Shown: in pieces, positions 1 through 8,845 of the stretch
Layout of the letters: each line of letters opens with the position of its first letter
Position numbering within the stretch: position 1 is the first letter of the stretch
NCBI RefSeq assembly: GCF_008710275.1
Contig: NZ_VYQE01000005.1
Span: forward strand, 62,001 to 126,000
Source of the DNA: Histidinibacterium aquaticum
GTDB taxonomy: Bacteria; Pseudomonadota; Alphaproteobacteria; Rhodobacterales; Rhodobacteraceae
DNA: 64,000 bases
Reading direction: 5' to 3'
Program-made: the position numbers and the translations under genes
Notes under the pieces: model-generated
Seen by the model: the letters and a program-made list of their open reading frames with translations, nothing else
Told to the model about the DNA's origin: nothing
The model's database searches: none

Positions 1-270
1 AAGGCAGGAGTGCTACCCGCCGAGGCGGATGGGTTCGTCGAGGAGTGCCGGTCGCTCGACCTGCCGGTCGCCGGGCTCATGTGCATTCCGCCGGTTGAGG
101 AGGAGCCCGCTCTGCATTTCGCACTTCTGGCGAAGATCGCGGATCGGAACGGGCTCGATGGGCTCTCGATGGGCATGAGCGGGGACTTCGAGAGGGCCAT
201 CGCCCAAGGTGCGACTCACGTCCGCGTCGGTTCGGCCATCTTCGGCGAGCGGCCGAAGGCCGAAGCCTAG
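1..270 (+). CDS. YggS/PLPBP-family pyridoxal-phosphate homeostasis protein, C-terminal part
   Basis: The reading frame is open from the first base and ends at TAG 268-270, so only the last 89 residues are present; the true start lies upstream of the window. The visible part carries the family's C-terminal signature: LSMGMSGDFERAI followed by GATHVRVGSAIFGER, the glycine-rich strand-loop that holds the PLP phosphate in the alanine-racemase-like barrel. Family members bind PLP and buffer its level rather than catalyse a defined reaction. The stop codon shares a CTAG with the convergent gene on the minus strand. Confidence 0.9.
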   Translation, partial: KAGVLPAEADGFVEECRSLDLPVAGLMCIPPVEEEPALHFALLAKIADRNGLDGLSMGMSGDFERAIAQGATHVRVGSAIFGERPKAEA

Positions 271-761
271 GGCACGATCAGGCGGTCGCCGGGCCGGAGG
301 CCGCGCGCGAGCCAGAGGAGATTCGGCCTCGAGAGGGCGACGCAGCCGGCGGTGGGGTGCCGCGGCTTGCGCCAGGTGTGCAGGAAGATGGCCGATCCGC
401 GGCCGCGTTCGGCGCGGGGCCAGTTCCAGTCGGTCAGCAGAATCAGATCGTACAGCGGATCGGGGCGCCGCAGGGCTTCGTGGCTGGCGTCATAGGGGGC
501 GCGGACAAGAAGGTTGTAGTCCTCGTCCGCCGGGTCGTCCGACCAGAGGTCCCCGGGCCGGATCGGTACGGCCCAGTCGGTCGGCCTCGCCAGCCGGTCG
601 GGGCGATAGAGGAGGCCGACGATACCGTGCGTCCCGCGTGGGGTGGCCCCGTCGCCCTCCCGCTTGTCACCGGTCATTCCGCCGCGCCCGATGGCGCAGG
701 GCAGCGTGCGCCCGCGCACCCGGAGCCCGCGCGGCGTCAGGACCATGTCGCCGGGCTGCAT
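267..761 (-). CDS. L,D-transpeptidase (YkuD) fold protein
   Basis: This 164-residue protein has the YkuD active-site pattern: His128 in AIFLHTW and Cys140 in HPTAGCVALS. The family forms 3-3 cross-links in peptidoglycan or attaches proteins to it. No clear signal peptide or Tat motif is visible at the start MQPGDMVL, unlike the three transpeptidases at 27.8-29.7 kb, so export is uncertain. The start ATG (759-761) shares one base with the stop of the upstream flavoenzyme gene, implying translational coupling. The stop shares CTAG with the convergent YggS-like gene. Confidence 0.8.
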   Translation of the reverse strand: MQPGDMVLTPRGLRVRGRTLPCAIGRGGMTGDKREGDGATPRGTHGIVGLLYRPDRLARPTDWAVPIRPGDLWSDDPADEDYNLLVRAPYDASHEALRRPDPLYDLILLTDWNWPRAERGRGSAIFLHTWRKPRHPTAGCVALSRPNLLWLARGLRPGDRLIVP

Positions 762-1762
762 CAGGCGGCCGCCTGCGTCCCGAGCTCCGACAGCGCTTCC
801 GACGCGATCTCGAAACTGCGCAGCCGCGCGGCGTGATCGTGAATCTGGCCAGTTAGGATCAGTTCGTCCGGTTCGGTCGCCTCGATGATGCGCGCGAACT
901 GGTCACGGATCGTCGACTTGGTGCCCGTCACCGAAACGCGCAGCGCCTGGTCGACACCCTGGCGGATGCCCGCGCCGATCTCGGCGTCAATGTCGTCCAC
1001 CGGGGCGGGAAGCTTGCCCGGTCTGCCGGTCCGCAGGCGTGCGAAGGCGAGCTGCATGGTGGTGCGAAGACGCATGGCCTCTTCGTCGGTCTCCGCGGCG
1101 AAGGCGTTGACCGCGACCATGGCGTAGGGCCGTTCGAGCTGCGCCGAGGGCCGGAAGTCCCGCCGGTAGATCGCCAGCGCATCCATCAGGGCGTCCGGGG
1201 CGAAGTGCGAGGCGAAGGCATAGGGAAGGCCGAGATGCGCCGCCAGCTGGGCTCCGAAGAGCGACGAGCCGAGGATCCAGATCGGCACGTTCGTCCCTTC
1301 GCCGGGATGCGCGCGCACGGCCGCCTGGGGCTGCGCGGGGCCGAGGTAGGACTGCAGCTCCATGACTGATTCGGGAAAGCGCTCGGCGGCCTCACGCGTG
1401 ACGCGCAGGGCCCGCGCCACGGCCATGTCGCCGCCCGGAGCGCGTCCGAGCCCGAGGTCGATGCGTCCGGGATGAATCGTCGCCAGCGTACCGAACTGCT
1501 CCGCGATGGTGAGCGGCGAATGGTTCGGCAGCATGATACCGCCCGCGCCGACCCGAATGGTCGAGGTTGCGTCGGCGACGTGGCCGATCAGCACCGAGGT
1601 CGCGGCGGAGGCGATGCCCGGCATGTTGTGATGCTCGGCGAGCCAGAAACGGTGGTAGCCCAGTCGCTCGGCGTGCCGGGCGAGATCGACAGTATTGGCG
1701 ATCGCCGTCGCGGTGTCCTGCCCCTCGGGGACGGGCGCGAGGTCGAGAATGGAATGGCGCAT
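761..1762 (-). CDS. LLM-class flavin-dependent oxidoreductase (luciferase-like)
   Basis: A 333-residue luciferase-like monooxygenase. The N-terminus [14 protein letters not shown], the [14 protein letters not shown] segment and [14 protein letters not shown] are typical of the single-component F420/FMN TIM-barrel group annotated as MsnO8-like or alkanal-monooxygenase-like oxidoreductases. The substrate cannot be read from sequence. I chose the ATG at 1760-1762 because AAGGAG lies just upstream and family homology begins there; the frame stays open further upstream but runs antisense into ribA. It is coupled to the downstream L,D-transpeptidase-fold gene by a one-base overlap. Confidence 0.88.
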   Translation of the reverse strand: MRHSILDLAPVPEGQDTATAIANTVDLARHAERLGYHRFWLAEHHNMPGIASAATSVLIGHVADATSTIRVGAGGIMLPNHSPLTIAEQFGTLATIHPGRIDLGLGRAPGGDMAVARALRVTREAAERFPESVMELQSYLGPAQPQAAVRAHPGEGTNVPIWILGSSLFGAQLAAHLGLPYAFASHFAPDALMDALAIYRRDFRPSAQLERPYAMVAVNAFAAETDEEAMRLRTTMQLAFARLRTGRPGKLPAPVDDIDAEIGAGIRQGVDQALRVSVTGTKSTIRDQFARIIEATEPDELILTGQIHDHAARLRSFEIASEALSELGTQAAA

Positions 1763-1830
1763 GACGGCTCCTTTCGTCCCCTCGAACCTAGGGGTGCGGG
1801 TCCGACCGTTCCAGACCGCTCGGTTCAGTT

Positions 1831-2913
1831 TCAGAGAAGGTGACCCGACTTCGCCGCCTTGGTCTGGAGGTAGTGATGGTTGAACCGGCTTTCGCCGACC
1901 TTCAGCGGAACGCGCTCGGTCACCTCGATCCCCTCGCCGCGAAGGCGCTCGACCTTGGCCGGGTTGTTGGTCATCAGCCGCACGGAGCCGAAGCCCATCC
2001 GCCGCAGGATCTCGGCGCCGATGCGGAAATCCCTCTCGTCGTCCTCGAAGCCCAACCGGTGGTTGGCCTCCACGGTATCGAAGCCCTGGTCCTGCAGCGA
2101 GTAGGCCCGCATCTTGTTCGCCAGGCCGATGCCGCGTCCCTCCTGGTTGAGGTAGAGGAGCACGCCTTCGCCCTCTGCGCCCATCTGCGCGAGGGCGGCG
2201 CGCAGCTGGGGGCCGCAGTCGCACTTGAGCGACCCGAGCAGGTCACCCGTAAAGCAGGCGGAATGCAGGCGGCAGAGCACGGACTTCGACCGGTCGGCAT
2301 CGCCGATCTCGATGGCGTAGTGCTCCTCCGCGCCGTCGTCGGGCCGGAAGATGTGCAGCCGCGATCTCTCGGCCAATTCCAGCGGAACGCGGGCCGAGAC
2401 AAGCCGGTGAAGGGGTGAGACGCCGAGCGGCACGACGTCGCCGGCCTGCAGAAGCGTCAGGCCCTCGGCGCGGGCGAGCGCCTCTCCGTCCTCGATCGGG
2501 ACGACGAGCGCCGCGGGCAGGAGGCGCGCCGCCTTGGTGAGCGAGATCCCAGCGCGGTGAAGGTGGGCCGGTCCCTCGCGTTCGGTCAGCAGAGGGCCCT
2601 TCATCGGCGCGGCGAGGTCGCCTGCGGGATCCGCCACGGCCGCGACCCATCGGGGATCGGCATCCGACGGGAGCACCACCCGCGCCACGTCGCCGTCGTA
2701 GGCCCGTGCCTTGAGGGTCGCCGCGCGCCGCCCTGTCACGGCCAGCACGGGGGTGCCCAGCGCCTTGGCGGCGGCGAGGCGGTCGGGCGTCAGCGTCTCA
2801 GCCGCCATCACGAGCGCCGCGCCGTCGTCGGCCGCGAGGACGACCGGCACGCCCATGCGCAGGTCGCCCCGTGCCCGGGCCAGGAGTTCCGTCTTGTCCG
2901 GCGCGAATCCCAT
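1831..2913 (-). CDS. ribA: GTP cyclohydrolase II with degenerate N-terminal domain
   Basis: The protein has 360 residues. The C-terminal half (about 185-360) is a complete GTP cyclohydrolase II, which makes the first pyrimidine intermediate of riboflavin from GTP. Zinc ligands appear as Cys220, Cys231 and Cys233 in [17 protein letters not shown], and the catalytic loop is [10 protein letters not shown]. The first 170 residues resemble the DHBP-synthase position of RibBA fusions, but the acidic DDENREGD-type active-site motif is not visible, so that half is probably not a working RibB. The start ATG at 2913 is preceded by a GAGGGGG stretch. Confidence 0.9.
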   Translation of the reverse strand: MGFAPDKTELLARARGDLRMGVPVVLAADDGAALVMAAETLTPDRLAAAKALGTPVLAVTGRRAATLKARAYDGDVARVVLPSDADPRWVAAVADPAGDLAAPMKGPLLTEREGPAHLHRAGISLTKAARLLPAALVVPIEDGEALARAEGLTLLQAGDVVPLGVSPLHRLVSARVPLELAERSRLHIFRPDDGAEEHYAIEIGDADRSKSVLCRLHSACFTGDLLGSLKCDCGPQLRAALAQMGAEGEGVLLYLNQEGRGIGLANKMRAYSLQDQGFDTVEANHRLGFEDDERDFRIGAEILRRMGFGSVRLMTNNPAKVERLRGEGIEVTERVPLKVGESRFNHHYLQTKAAKSGHLL

Positions 2914-3070
2914 GCCGCCCCCTCGTTTTGCCTTCGCGAGATAGCCCGAAGCGCCCGGGTATGAAACATTTGCGATTGTCACCACACGTCCGCGTGAACC
3001 CCGCGTCAGATCCCTTGTCCGTGACGTGTCTGCCTCACATCTCACGCGCCAGTGATAAGGAGGAAGCCTT

Positions 3071-3757
3071 ATGGGACAACTCAGGAAGATCCTGCTCGTC
3101 GACGATGACGAGGACCTCCGCGAGGCGTTGAGCGAGCAGTTGGTTATGACCGAGGACTTCGACGTCTTCGAGGCGTCGACCGGGGCCGAGGCGATGCAGA
3201 AGGCCAAGGAGCAGCACCACGACCTGGTGATCCTCGACGTGGGTCTGCCCGACACAGACGGGCGGGAACTGTGCCGGCTGATGCGCAAGCAGGGGGTCAA
3301 GGCTCCCGTCCTGATGCTGACCGGCCACGACACCGACAGCGACCAGATCCTCGGGCTCGACGCGGGCGCGAACGACTACGTGACCAAGCCCTTCAAGTTT
3401 CCGGTGCTGCTGGCCCGCATCCGCGCCCAGCTGCGGACCCACGAGCAGTCCGAGGACGCGGTGTTTCAGCTCGGCCCGTATTCCTTTCGGCCTGCGCAGA
3501 AGCTTCTGCTGACCGAGGAAGAGAAGAAGATCCGTCTCACCGAGAAAGAGACGAACATCCTCAAGTTCCTCTACCGCTCGACCGAGGGCGTGGTCCCGCG
3601 CGATGTGCTGCTGCACGAGGTCTGGGGCTACAACGCTGGCGTCACGACTCACACGCTCGAGACGCACATCTACCGGCTCCGCCAGAAGATCGAGCCCGAT
3701 CCCTCGAACGCTCGGCTCCTGGTGACCGAGAGCGGCGGATACCGGCTCGTCGCCTGA
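3071..3757 (+). CDS. cenR: OmpR-family response regulator, probable CenR
   Basis: A 228-residue regulator with a receiver domain (about 5-120; acidic pocket DDDED at 11-15, phospho-acceptor Asp56 in VILDVGLPD, Lys in VTKPF) and a winged-helix domain (about 135-228; LLHEVWGYNAGVTTHTLE). The overall sequence, including RLTEKETNILKFLYR, matches my recollection of alphaproteobacterial CenR, an essential regulator of envelope growth and division in Caulobacter and Rhodobacter. No sensor kinase is adjacent, as is usual for CenR. The Shine-Dalgarno AAGGAGG lies 8 bases before the ATG. The name is by recalled similarity, not by search. Confidence 0.85.
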   Translation: MGQLRKILLVDDDEDLREALSEQLVMTEDFDVFEASTGAEAMQKAKEQHHDLVILDVGLPDTDGRELCRLMRKQGVKAPVLMLTGHDTDSDQILGLDAGANDYVTKPFKFPVLLARIRAQLRTHEQSEDAVFQLGPYSFRPAQKLLLTEEEKKIRLTEKETNILKFLYRSTEGVVPRDVLLHEVWGYNAGVTTHTLETHIYRLRQKIEPDPSNARLLVTESGGYRLVA

Positions 3758-3863
3758 CGGGCGAACAATCTCGGGAACCGGCGGCAGGTCCGGCGGTTAC
3801 CCCACCGAAGCCCCTGACGGCGGGGTCAAGTCGTCACCTAATTTACCTCCCTGTTGGACTAAC
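3758..3863 (+). ncRNA. Possible small RNA or structured 3' UTR downstream of cenR
   Basis: The 188-base gap after cenR is unusually well organised for this compact region. It holds an apparently single-stranded C-rich stretch with ACCTCCC (3845-3851), which mimics the anti-Shine-Dalgarno sequence, directly before a strong intrinsic terminator. C-rich loops of this kind are the seed regions of several Rhodobacter small RNAs (CcsR type). No start or promoter was identified, so it may be only the processed 3' end of the cenR transcript. This is an inference from layout and motif. Confidence 0.3.
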
Positions 3864-3895
3864 CGCCCGGGCCTCGGCCTGGGCGTTTTCTTTTC
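3864..3895 (+). terminator. Rho-independent terminator after cenR
   Basis: CGCCC at 3864-3868 pairs with GGGCG at 3881-3885 around an inner GGCC/GGCC stem, followed by a T-rich tract TTTTCTTTT. Confidence 0.8.
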
Positions 3896-3945
3896 CGGCT
3901 CCGCGTGAGACCACCTGCGCGGGGCCGCTCAGGAAGGGACGAGGC

Positions 3946-4557
3946 ATGGCAGATTGCGGATGCAGGGATCCCGAGGCGGAGACGGCGGGCCAGCGCCGTG
4001 TTCTCTGGATCGCTCTGAACCTGAACGCCGTGATGTTCGCCGGCGAAGGCACCGCCGGCCTCATTGCCCATTCCGCGGGACTGATTGCTGACGGGCTGGA
4101 CATGCTGGGGGATGCCTCGGCCTACGCCATCGCCCTGGCCGCGGTTGGGCGCGGGGCGCTCTTCAAGGCGCGGGCGGCCACGACCAGCGGTGTTGTTCTG
4201 CTCTGCCTCGGGCTGGGGCTTCTGTTCGACGTGGTGCGGCGGCTGATCTCGGGCGAGCCGCCCGAGGGCCTCGTGATGATCGCCGTGTCGGTCGTCGCGC
4301 TTGCGGTCAACGCGACTGTGCTCCGGCTCCTCGGTCAGTACCGCGACTCAGGCGTGCACCTGCGCGCGACCTGGATCTTCACGCGGGTCGACGTGGTCGC
4401 CAATCTCGCCGTGATCCTCTCGGGTATCCTCGTTCTCGCCAGCGGGCTGCGACATGCCGATCTCGTCGTCGGTGGGGGCATCGGCCTCTACGTCGTCAAG
4501 GAAGCCCTGGAGATCCTCCGGGAGGCGAGAGATGGCCGCCGGGTGGCGGAGGGCTAG
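3946..4557 (+). CDS. Short CDF-type cation transporter
   Basis: A 203-residue membrane protein of the cation diffusion facilitator group, with an N-terminal MADCGCRDPE cysteine pair and about five to six hydrophobic segments. TM2 has the DxxxD-type site in ADGLDMLGDASAY. At the equivalent of the TM5 HxxxD metal site the sequence is FTRVDVVAN: the Asp is kept but Phe stands where His is expected. The cytoplasmic C-terminal dimer domain of classical CDF exporters is absent; the protein stops shortly after the last helix (EALEILREARD). Metal and direction of transport are therefore unclear. AGGAAGGGA serves as ribosome binding site. Confidence 0.82.
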   Translation: MADCGCRDPEAETAGQRRVLWIALNLNAVMFAGEGTAGLIAHSAGLIADGLDMLGDASAYAIALAAVGRGALFKARAATTSGVVLLCLGLGLLFDVVRRLISGEPPEGLVMIAVSVVALAVNATVLRLLGQYRDSGVHLRATWIFTRVDVVANLAVILSGILVLASGLRHADLVVGGGIGLYVVKEALEILREARDGRRVAEG

Positions 4558-4569
4558 GCGCTCCGGGCG

Positions 4570-5409
4570 TCACAGCTTCATCAGCGCGACGCCGCAGGCG
4601 ATCAGCCCGATCGAGACCCAGCGCCACGGGCTCACGCGTTCGCCGAGCAGGAGGACTGCGATGAGAACGGCGAAGAGGATGCTGGATTCCCGCAGGGCCG
4701 CGACGAGTGCGATGGGCGCCTGGGTGAAGGCCCAGACCGCGATCCAGTATGAGCCGAGGGACATGGCGCCTGCGGCCGTTCCGCTCTTCCATGCCGAACC
4801 GAGCGAGCGGAAGGCCGAGCCACCGCGCAGGGCGACCGCATAGCCGCACATGAGCACGGCGTCGCCCACGACCATAGGCAGGATGAACCCCGACGCGGTG
4901 TCCGCCACCTTGGCCCCTACGCCGTCGACGAGCGTGTAGCCCGCGGTGAAACCGGCCGTTCCAAGGGCATAGGCGAGTCCCTTGCCCCGGAGCGGCGTCG
5001 CGCCGCCGCCCTTCACCGCCATCAGGATCAACCCGGCCGAGATCGCGCCGACTGAGGCGATCGCCGCGGTTTCGAACCGGGCGCCGAGAACCGTGGCGGA
5101 CACCAGGAGCACGATGACCGGCGCGGTGCCCCGGGCCACGGGGTAGGCCTGACTGAGATCAGCGTGGGCGTAGGCCTGTGCTAGGAAGATCTTGTAGCCC
5201 GCGTGCAGCGCCGCCGCCCCCGCGATCCAGGGCCAGGCTTCTGGCGATGGGGCGGGTACGAAGGGGATCAGGGGGAGGGCGATCGCCGCTTGGACAAGCG
5301 CCAGAAGCAGCATCGTCGACAGCCGGTCCAGCCCGACCTTGACCAGGGTGTTCCAGCCCGCGTGGAGGAGGGCGGCCAGCAGGACGGCCGCGAAGACGTG
5401 GTTCTCCAT
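4570..5409 (-). CDS. EamA/DMT-superfamily transporter
   Basis: A 279-residue polytopic protein with about ten hydrophobic segments in two EamA-type repeats. It begins MENHVFAAVLLAALLHAGWNTLVK and ends SIGLIACGVALMKL. Motifs such as SQAYPVARGTAPV in the first half and ALRESSILFAVLIAVLLLGE in the second are typical of drug/metabolite transporters. The substrate cannot be inferred. I used the ATG at 5407-5409, where the first membrane helix begins; a longer in-frame extension adds a basic, non-family segment. It converges with the CDF gene, leaving 12 bases between them. Confidence 0.85.
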   Translation of the reverse strand: MENHVFAAVLLAALLHAGWNTLVKVGLDRLSTMLLLALVQAAIALPLIPFVPAPSPEAWPWIAGAAALHAGYKIFLAQAYAHADLSQAYPVARGTAPVIVLLVSATVLGARFETAAIASVGAISAGLILMAVKGGGATPLRGKGLAYALGTAGFTAGYTLVDGVGAKVADTASGFILPMVVGDAVLMCGYAVALRGGSAFRSLGSAWKSGTAAGAMSLGSYWIAVWAFTQAPIALVAALRESSILFAVLIAVLLLGERVSPWRWVSIGLIACGVALMKL

Positions 5410-5446
5410 GCGTCCGCTCTGGATGGTTCCCCGTGATCCGCCCTTC

Positions 5447-5986
5447 CTACAACCCCCGGGCGGGAGCCGCGAGGGGCGAGCGGCGGCCGTGGCGCAGGTA
5501 GAGGTCCACGAGCACGCCATCCTCTTTCCAGCTCTCGGCGACATGAAAGCCGCAGTCCCTCAGGATCCGCCCGGAAATCGCGTTGGCCCGGTCGACGGTG
5601 GCACGGACGGGATCCAGCCCCCGGGCCTCGGCGAAGTCGGCCAGCGCGGCGGCAAGTTCGCGTCCGTAGCCCTGTCCCCAGTACGCCCGGTCGAGCCCGT
5701 AGATGATCTCCTGCGGTTGCCCGGGGGGCCGGGCGATGCCGGCCCAGCCGAGGACGGTCTCCCCGGGCGGGCGGACGACAGCGCCCGTGCCGTAGCCGTG
5801 TTCCCTGAGGTTCGCCCTCGACGTCTCAACCCAATTCCGGGCCTGCGCCAGAGAGAGCGAGGAGCCGTCGCCGACGAACCGCGCGACCTGCGGATCGGAG
5901 AATATCTCCACCAGGCGGGCGGCGTCCGCGTCGCGGAAGGGCCGAACCGCGAGCCGAGCGGTCCGGAGACTATCGTCCAGTATCAT
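5447..5986 (-). CDS. GNAT-family N-acetyltransferase (RimJ/RimL type)
   Basis: A 179-residue protein that opens with the RimJ/RimL-like LRTARLAVRPFRDADAARL. The acetyl-CoA-binding motif A is YWGQGYGRELAAALADFA, followed by ANAISGRILRDCGFHVAE. The likely activity is acetyl transfer from acetyl-CoA to an amine of a protein or small molecule; the target is unknown. The start at 5986 follows GGGAGAG. It is divergent from the aminotransferase at 6.1 kb. Confidence 0.88.
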   Translation of the reverse strand: MILDDSLRTARLAVRPFRDADAARLVEIFSDPQVARFVGDGSSLSLAQARNWVETSRANLREHGYGTGAVVRPPGETVLGWAGIARPPGQPQEIIYGLDRAYWGQGYGRELAAALADFAEARGLDPVRATVDRANAISGRILRDCGFHVAESWKEDGVLVDLYLRHGRRSPLAAPARGL

Positions 5987-6088
5987 GCGTCTCTCCCTCC
6001 GCGCGTTGCCTGAAACCGTGCACGGACGGGCATGGGCACCGCCCGCGGCCTGTGCCATTCCTGCCCGGAACGATGGGAGTATGCACGG

Positions 6089-7192
6089 ATGAAGATCGAA
6101 CCCTTCGGTGTCGAGCAGTGGATGAACGCCTGGGAGACCCGGTGCGAGCTCAACCTCGCGGAGACCTGCGTGCATTCCCTGACCATCGGCGAGCTTCTCG
6201 AAATCGCCGGTCGGACCGGCACGCTGGAAGAGGAGCTGGCCGGCCTGCCGTTGACCTACGGCCCCATCACCGGCTCCGAGAGGTTGCGCGGGCTTGTGGC
6301 GGGGCTGCACGAGAGACGGACCGCGGAGAACGTCCTGATCTGCCATGGCACCATCGGCGCCAACCAGCTCGTCTACCAGGCGCTGGTCGGGCCCGGTGAC
6401 AAGGTCGTCTCGATCACGCCGACCTACCAGCAGCATACGGCGATCCCCGAGGCTCTGGGCGCGGAGCTCGTCGAGCTGCAGCTGCGGCCGGAGGATGGCT
6501 GGCTTCCGGACCTGGATCGCTTGCGAGAGGCGATGGCGGGCGGCGCGCGCCTGCTCACGTTCACCAACCCCAACAACCCCACCGGCAGCCTCATGCCGCC
6601 GGAAATGCTCGACGAGATCGTCGCCATCGCGCGGGAGGCCGACGCCTGGATCCTCTCCGACGAGGTCTACCGCGGCGCGGAGCCCGGGCCCTCCGTCGCC
6701 GACCTCTACGAGAAGGGGATCGCGACAGGCGGCATGTCCAAGATCTTCGGGCTCGCCGGGCTGCGGCTGGGGTGGATCGTTGCGCCGACGGAGATCCTGC
6801 GTCTTGCCGAGCTGCACCGCGACTACTCCACCATCAGCGTCGGCCGGGTCGACGATCATCTCGCCTCGCTCGCGCTCGAACACCGCCAGGCGCTCATCGA
6901 CCGTGCCCGTCGGGTTACCCGTGGCAGGCGCGCGCAAATGGCGGACTGGATCGAGGCGACCCCCCGTGTCGGCTGGGTGCCGCCGCAGGCCGGGACCGTC
7001 GCCCTCATCACCTATCCGGGCGAGACGCCGTCGCGTCCGCTGGCCGAGCGGCTGCTGGCCGAGACCGGGGTTCTGCTGACGCCGGGCTCCGTCATGGGCG
7101 TGGAGGGCACGCTGCGCGTCGGCTACGCCCAGCCGGAGGAGGTGATGACCGAGGGGCTGGCCCGGCTCGGTCCGGTGCTCTCCGCCCTCTGA
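6089..7192 (+). CDS. PLP-dependent class I/II aminotransferase
   Basis: A 367-residue fold-type I aminotransferase. Visible landmarks are the PLP-phosphate loop CHGTIGANQLVYQAL, the TNPNNPTGSLMPPEM signature, LSDEVYRG carrying the PLP-pyridine Asp, and the Schiff-base Lys in GGMSKIFGLAGLRLGWI. The N-terminal MKIEPFGVEQWMNAWE resembles a clade annotated as capreomycidine-synthase-like or generic aminotransferase, so no amino acid substrate can be assigned. I preferred the ATG at 6089 because similarity starts there; an in-frame start lies 19 codons upstream. Confidence 0.88.
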   Translation: MKIEPFGVEQWMNAWETRCELNLAETCVHSLTIGELLEIAGRTGTLEEELAGLPLTYGPITGSERLRGLVAGLHERRTAENVLICHGTIGANQLVYQALVGPGDKVVSITPTYQQHTAIPEALGAELVELQLRPEDGWLPDLDRLREAMAGGARLLTFTNPNNPTGSLMPPEMLDEIVAIAREADAWILSDEVYRGAEPGPSVADLYEKGIATGGMSKIFGLAGLRLGWIVAPTEILRLAELHRDYSTISVGRVDDHLASLALEHRQALIDRARRVTRGRRAQMADWIEATPRVGWVPPQAGTVALITYPGETPSRPLAERLLAETGVLLTPGSVMGVEGTLRVGYAQPEEVMTEGLARLGPVLSAL

Positions 7193-7252
7193 GCTTGTGG
7201 CCCGGGCGGCCGCTTGGCATCAGGGGGCACGTCACAGACAGGAGTTCGCCGC

Positions 7253-8041
7253 ATGTCCTTCACCCTCGCCACCTGGAACATCAACTCCGTCCGCCTGCGC
7301 GAGGGCCTCGTCGCCCGCCTCCTGACCGAAGAGAGCCCCGACATCCTCTGCCTTCAGGAGTGCAAGTCTCCGGTCGAGAAGATCCCGGTCGACGGGTTCA
7401 GGGCGCTGGGCTACGAGCACATGATCGCGCGGGGCCAGAAGGGCTACAACGGCGTCGCGATCCTTTCGAAGCGGCCGGTCGAGGAGGTCGCCGCCTACGA
7501 CTACGCCTCGCTCGGCCACGCCCGCCACATCGCAGGGCGGCTGGAAGACGGCACCGTCATCCACAATTTCTACGTCCCGGCCGGCGGCGACAAGCCGGAC
7601 CGGACGATCAACGAGAAGTTCGGCCAGAAGCTCGACTACCTGACCGCCATGCGCGACGCCTTTCACGCCGACCGGCCCGAGCGCTCGATCCTCGTGGGCG
7701 ACCTGAACATCGCGCCGCGTGAGGACGACGTCTGGGATCACAAGAAGATGGTGAAAGTGGTCAGCCACACTCCGGTCGAGGTGGAGCACCTCGGGGACAT
7801 GCAGGAGGCCGGCGGCTGGGTCGACGTCACCCGCAAGGACCTGCCGGAGGGACGGCTCTATTCGTGGTGGTCCTACCGGTCGCCGGACTGGGACGCGGCG
7901 GACAAGGGCCGGAGGCTCGACCATATCTGGGCGACGCCCGACATAGCCGGCGCGGCGCACGGCAGCCGTATCCTGCGCGCCTGCCGTGGCTGGCAGCAGC
8001 CCTCCGACCATGCCCCGGTCTTCGCCACCTTCGACCTGTAG
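7253..8041 (+). CDS. xthA: Exodeoxyribonuclease III
   Basis: A 262-residue Mg-dependent AP endonuclease/3' exonuclease for base-excision repair. Family motifs are seen in order: ATWNINSVR at the N-terminus, LCLQECKS with the metal-binding Glu, YNGVAILSKRP, VGDLNIAP with catalytic Asp and Asn, RLDHIW, and the terminal catalytic SDHAPVF. Length and motif spacing are normal for XthA. The ribosome binding site CAGGAG lies a little upstream of the ATG at 7253. Confidence 0.95.
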   Translation: MSFTLATWNINSVRLREGLVARLLTEESPDILCLQECKSPVEKIPVDGFRALGYEHMIARGQKGYNGVAILSKRPVEEVAAYDYASLGHARHIAGRLEDGTVIHNFYVPAGGDKPDRTINEKFGQKLDYLTAMRDAFHADRPERSILVGDLNIAPREDDVWDHKKMVKVVSHTPVEVEHLGDMQEAGGWVDVTRKDLPEGRLYSWWSYRSPDWDAADKGRRLDHIWATPDIAGAAHGSRILRACRGWQQPSDHAPVFATFDL

Positions 8042-8067
8042 GCGGAACGCGGCACCGCGTCGGGCGC

Positions 8068-8706
8068 TCAGACCAGCCCGAGCACCGCGCCCGCGATGGC
8101 CTCGCCCAGCCGGCGATGGGCGGATTCGTCGAAGTGGATGCCGTCGACCGGACTCACCTCGATGACGGAGTTCGCGTCGAAGTATCCCGCGCCGCGCCGC
8201 TCCGCGTAGCTCAAGAGCTCTGCCGGCAGTCCGGCCATCACCCGTTCCGCGCCGATGAACTCCATCGAGACCGGTCCCACCTCGCGCACGAGCGGAGGAC
8301 AGACCAGTAGCATAGAGAAGCCGCCGTGCCGGACCTGCATGTCCGGGCCGAGCGCGTGGTCGCAGAGCCCCGCGATCCCGGCCACGATTCGATCCGCGGA
8401 GGGCGCGAACCGGGTCTTGGCGTCGTTGGTGCCGAGCATGAGAACCAGCACGTCGAGCGGGCCGTGGCTCTCCAGCGCGGTGCGCAGCGCGGGGCGGGCA
8501 TCCATGTGAGCGCCCATGATCGGGTCGGGATGGCAGGCCGTGCGCCCCGGAAGCCCCTCCTCGATCACCTCCCAGTCCGGGCCCAGCGCCGCGGAGCAGG
8601 CGCCCGGCCAGCGGTCGGCCCGACCGTAGCGGCGGTATTCGCCGCGGGTTTCGATCGGCGGCGTGCCGTGGGTGTTGCTGTCGCCGAAGGCGAGCAGGGT
8701 GGGCAT
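8068..8706 (-). CDS. SGNH/GDSL-family hydrolase
   Basis: A 212-residue lysophospholipase L1-like or arylesterase-like hydrolase. Block I is LLAFGDSNTHG with nucleophile Ser10, block III is LMLGTNDAKT, and the C-terminal Asp-His pair is in VDGIHFDE. No signal peptide is seen, which suggests a cytoplasmic enzyme. The natural ester substrate is unknown. It converges with xthA, with 26 bases between the stops. Confidence 0.9.
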   Translation of the reverse strand: MPTLLAFGDSNTHGTPPIETRGEYRRYGRADRWPGACSAALGPDWEVIEEGLPGRTACHPDPIMGAHMDARPALRTALESHGPLDVLVLMLGTNDAKTRFAPSADRIVAGIAGLCDHALGPDMQVRHGGFSMLLVCPPLVREVGPVSMEFIGAERVMAGLPAELLSYAERRGAGYFDANSVIEVSPVDGIHFDESAHRRLGEAIAGAVLGLV

Positions 8707-8845
8707 GGGCGGGTCCTCCGGTCGTCGCGTGAGCCGGACGCTAGGCTCCGCCCCCGGCCCGCGCAAGCGACGGGGCTTTTCCTATCGGGCCATGACGCCC
8801 ATATAGGGCGCGACCCAAGGACACCCGATCGGCAAGAGGTGCGCG

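Noticed and set aside
1763-2224. N-terminal extension of the luciferase-like protein
   Set aside because: The extension is antisense to ribA and Arg-rich without similarity; a good ribosome binding site precedes the ATG at 1762.
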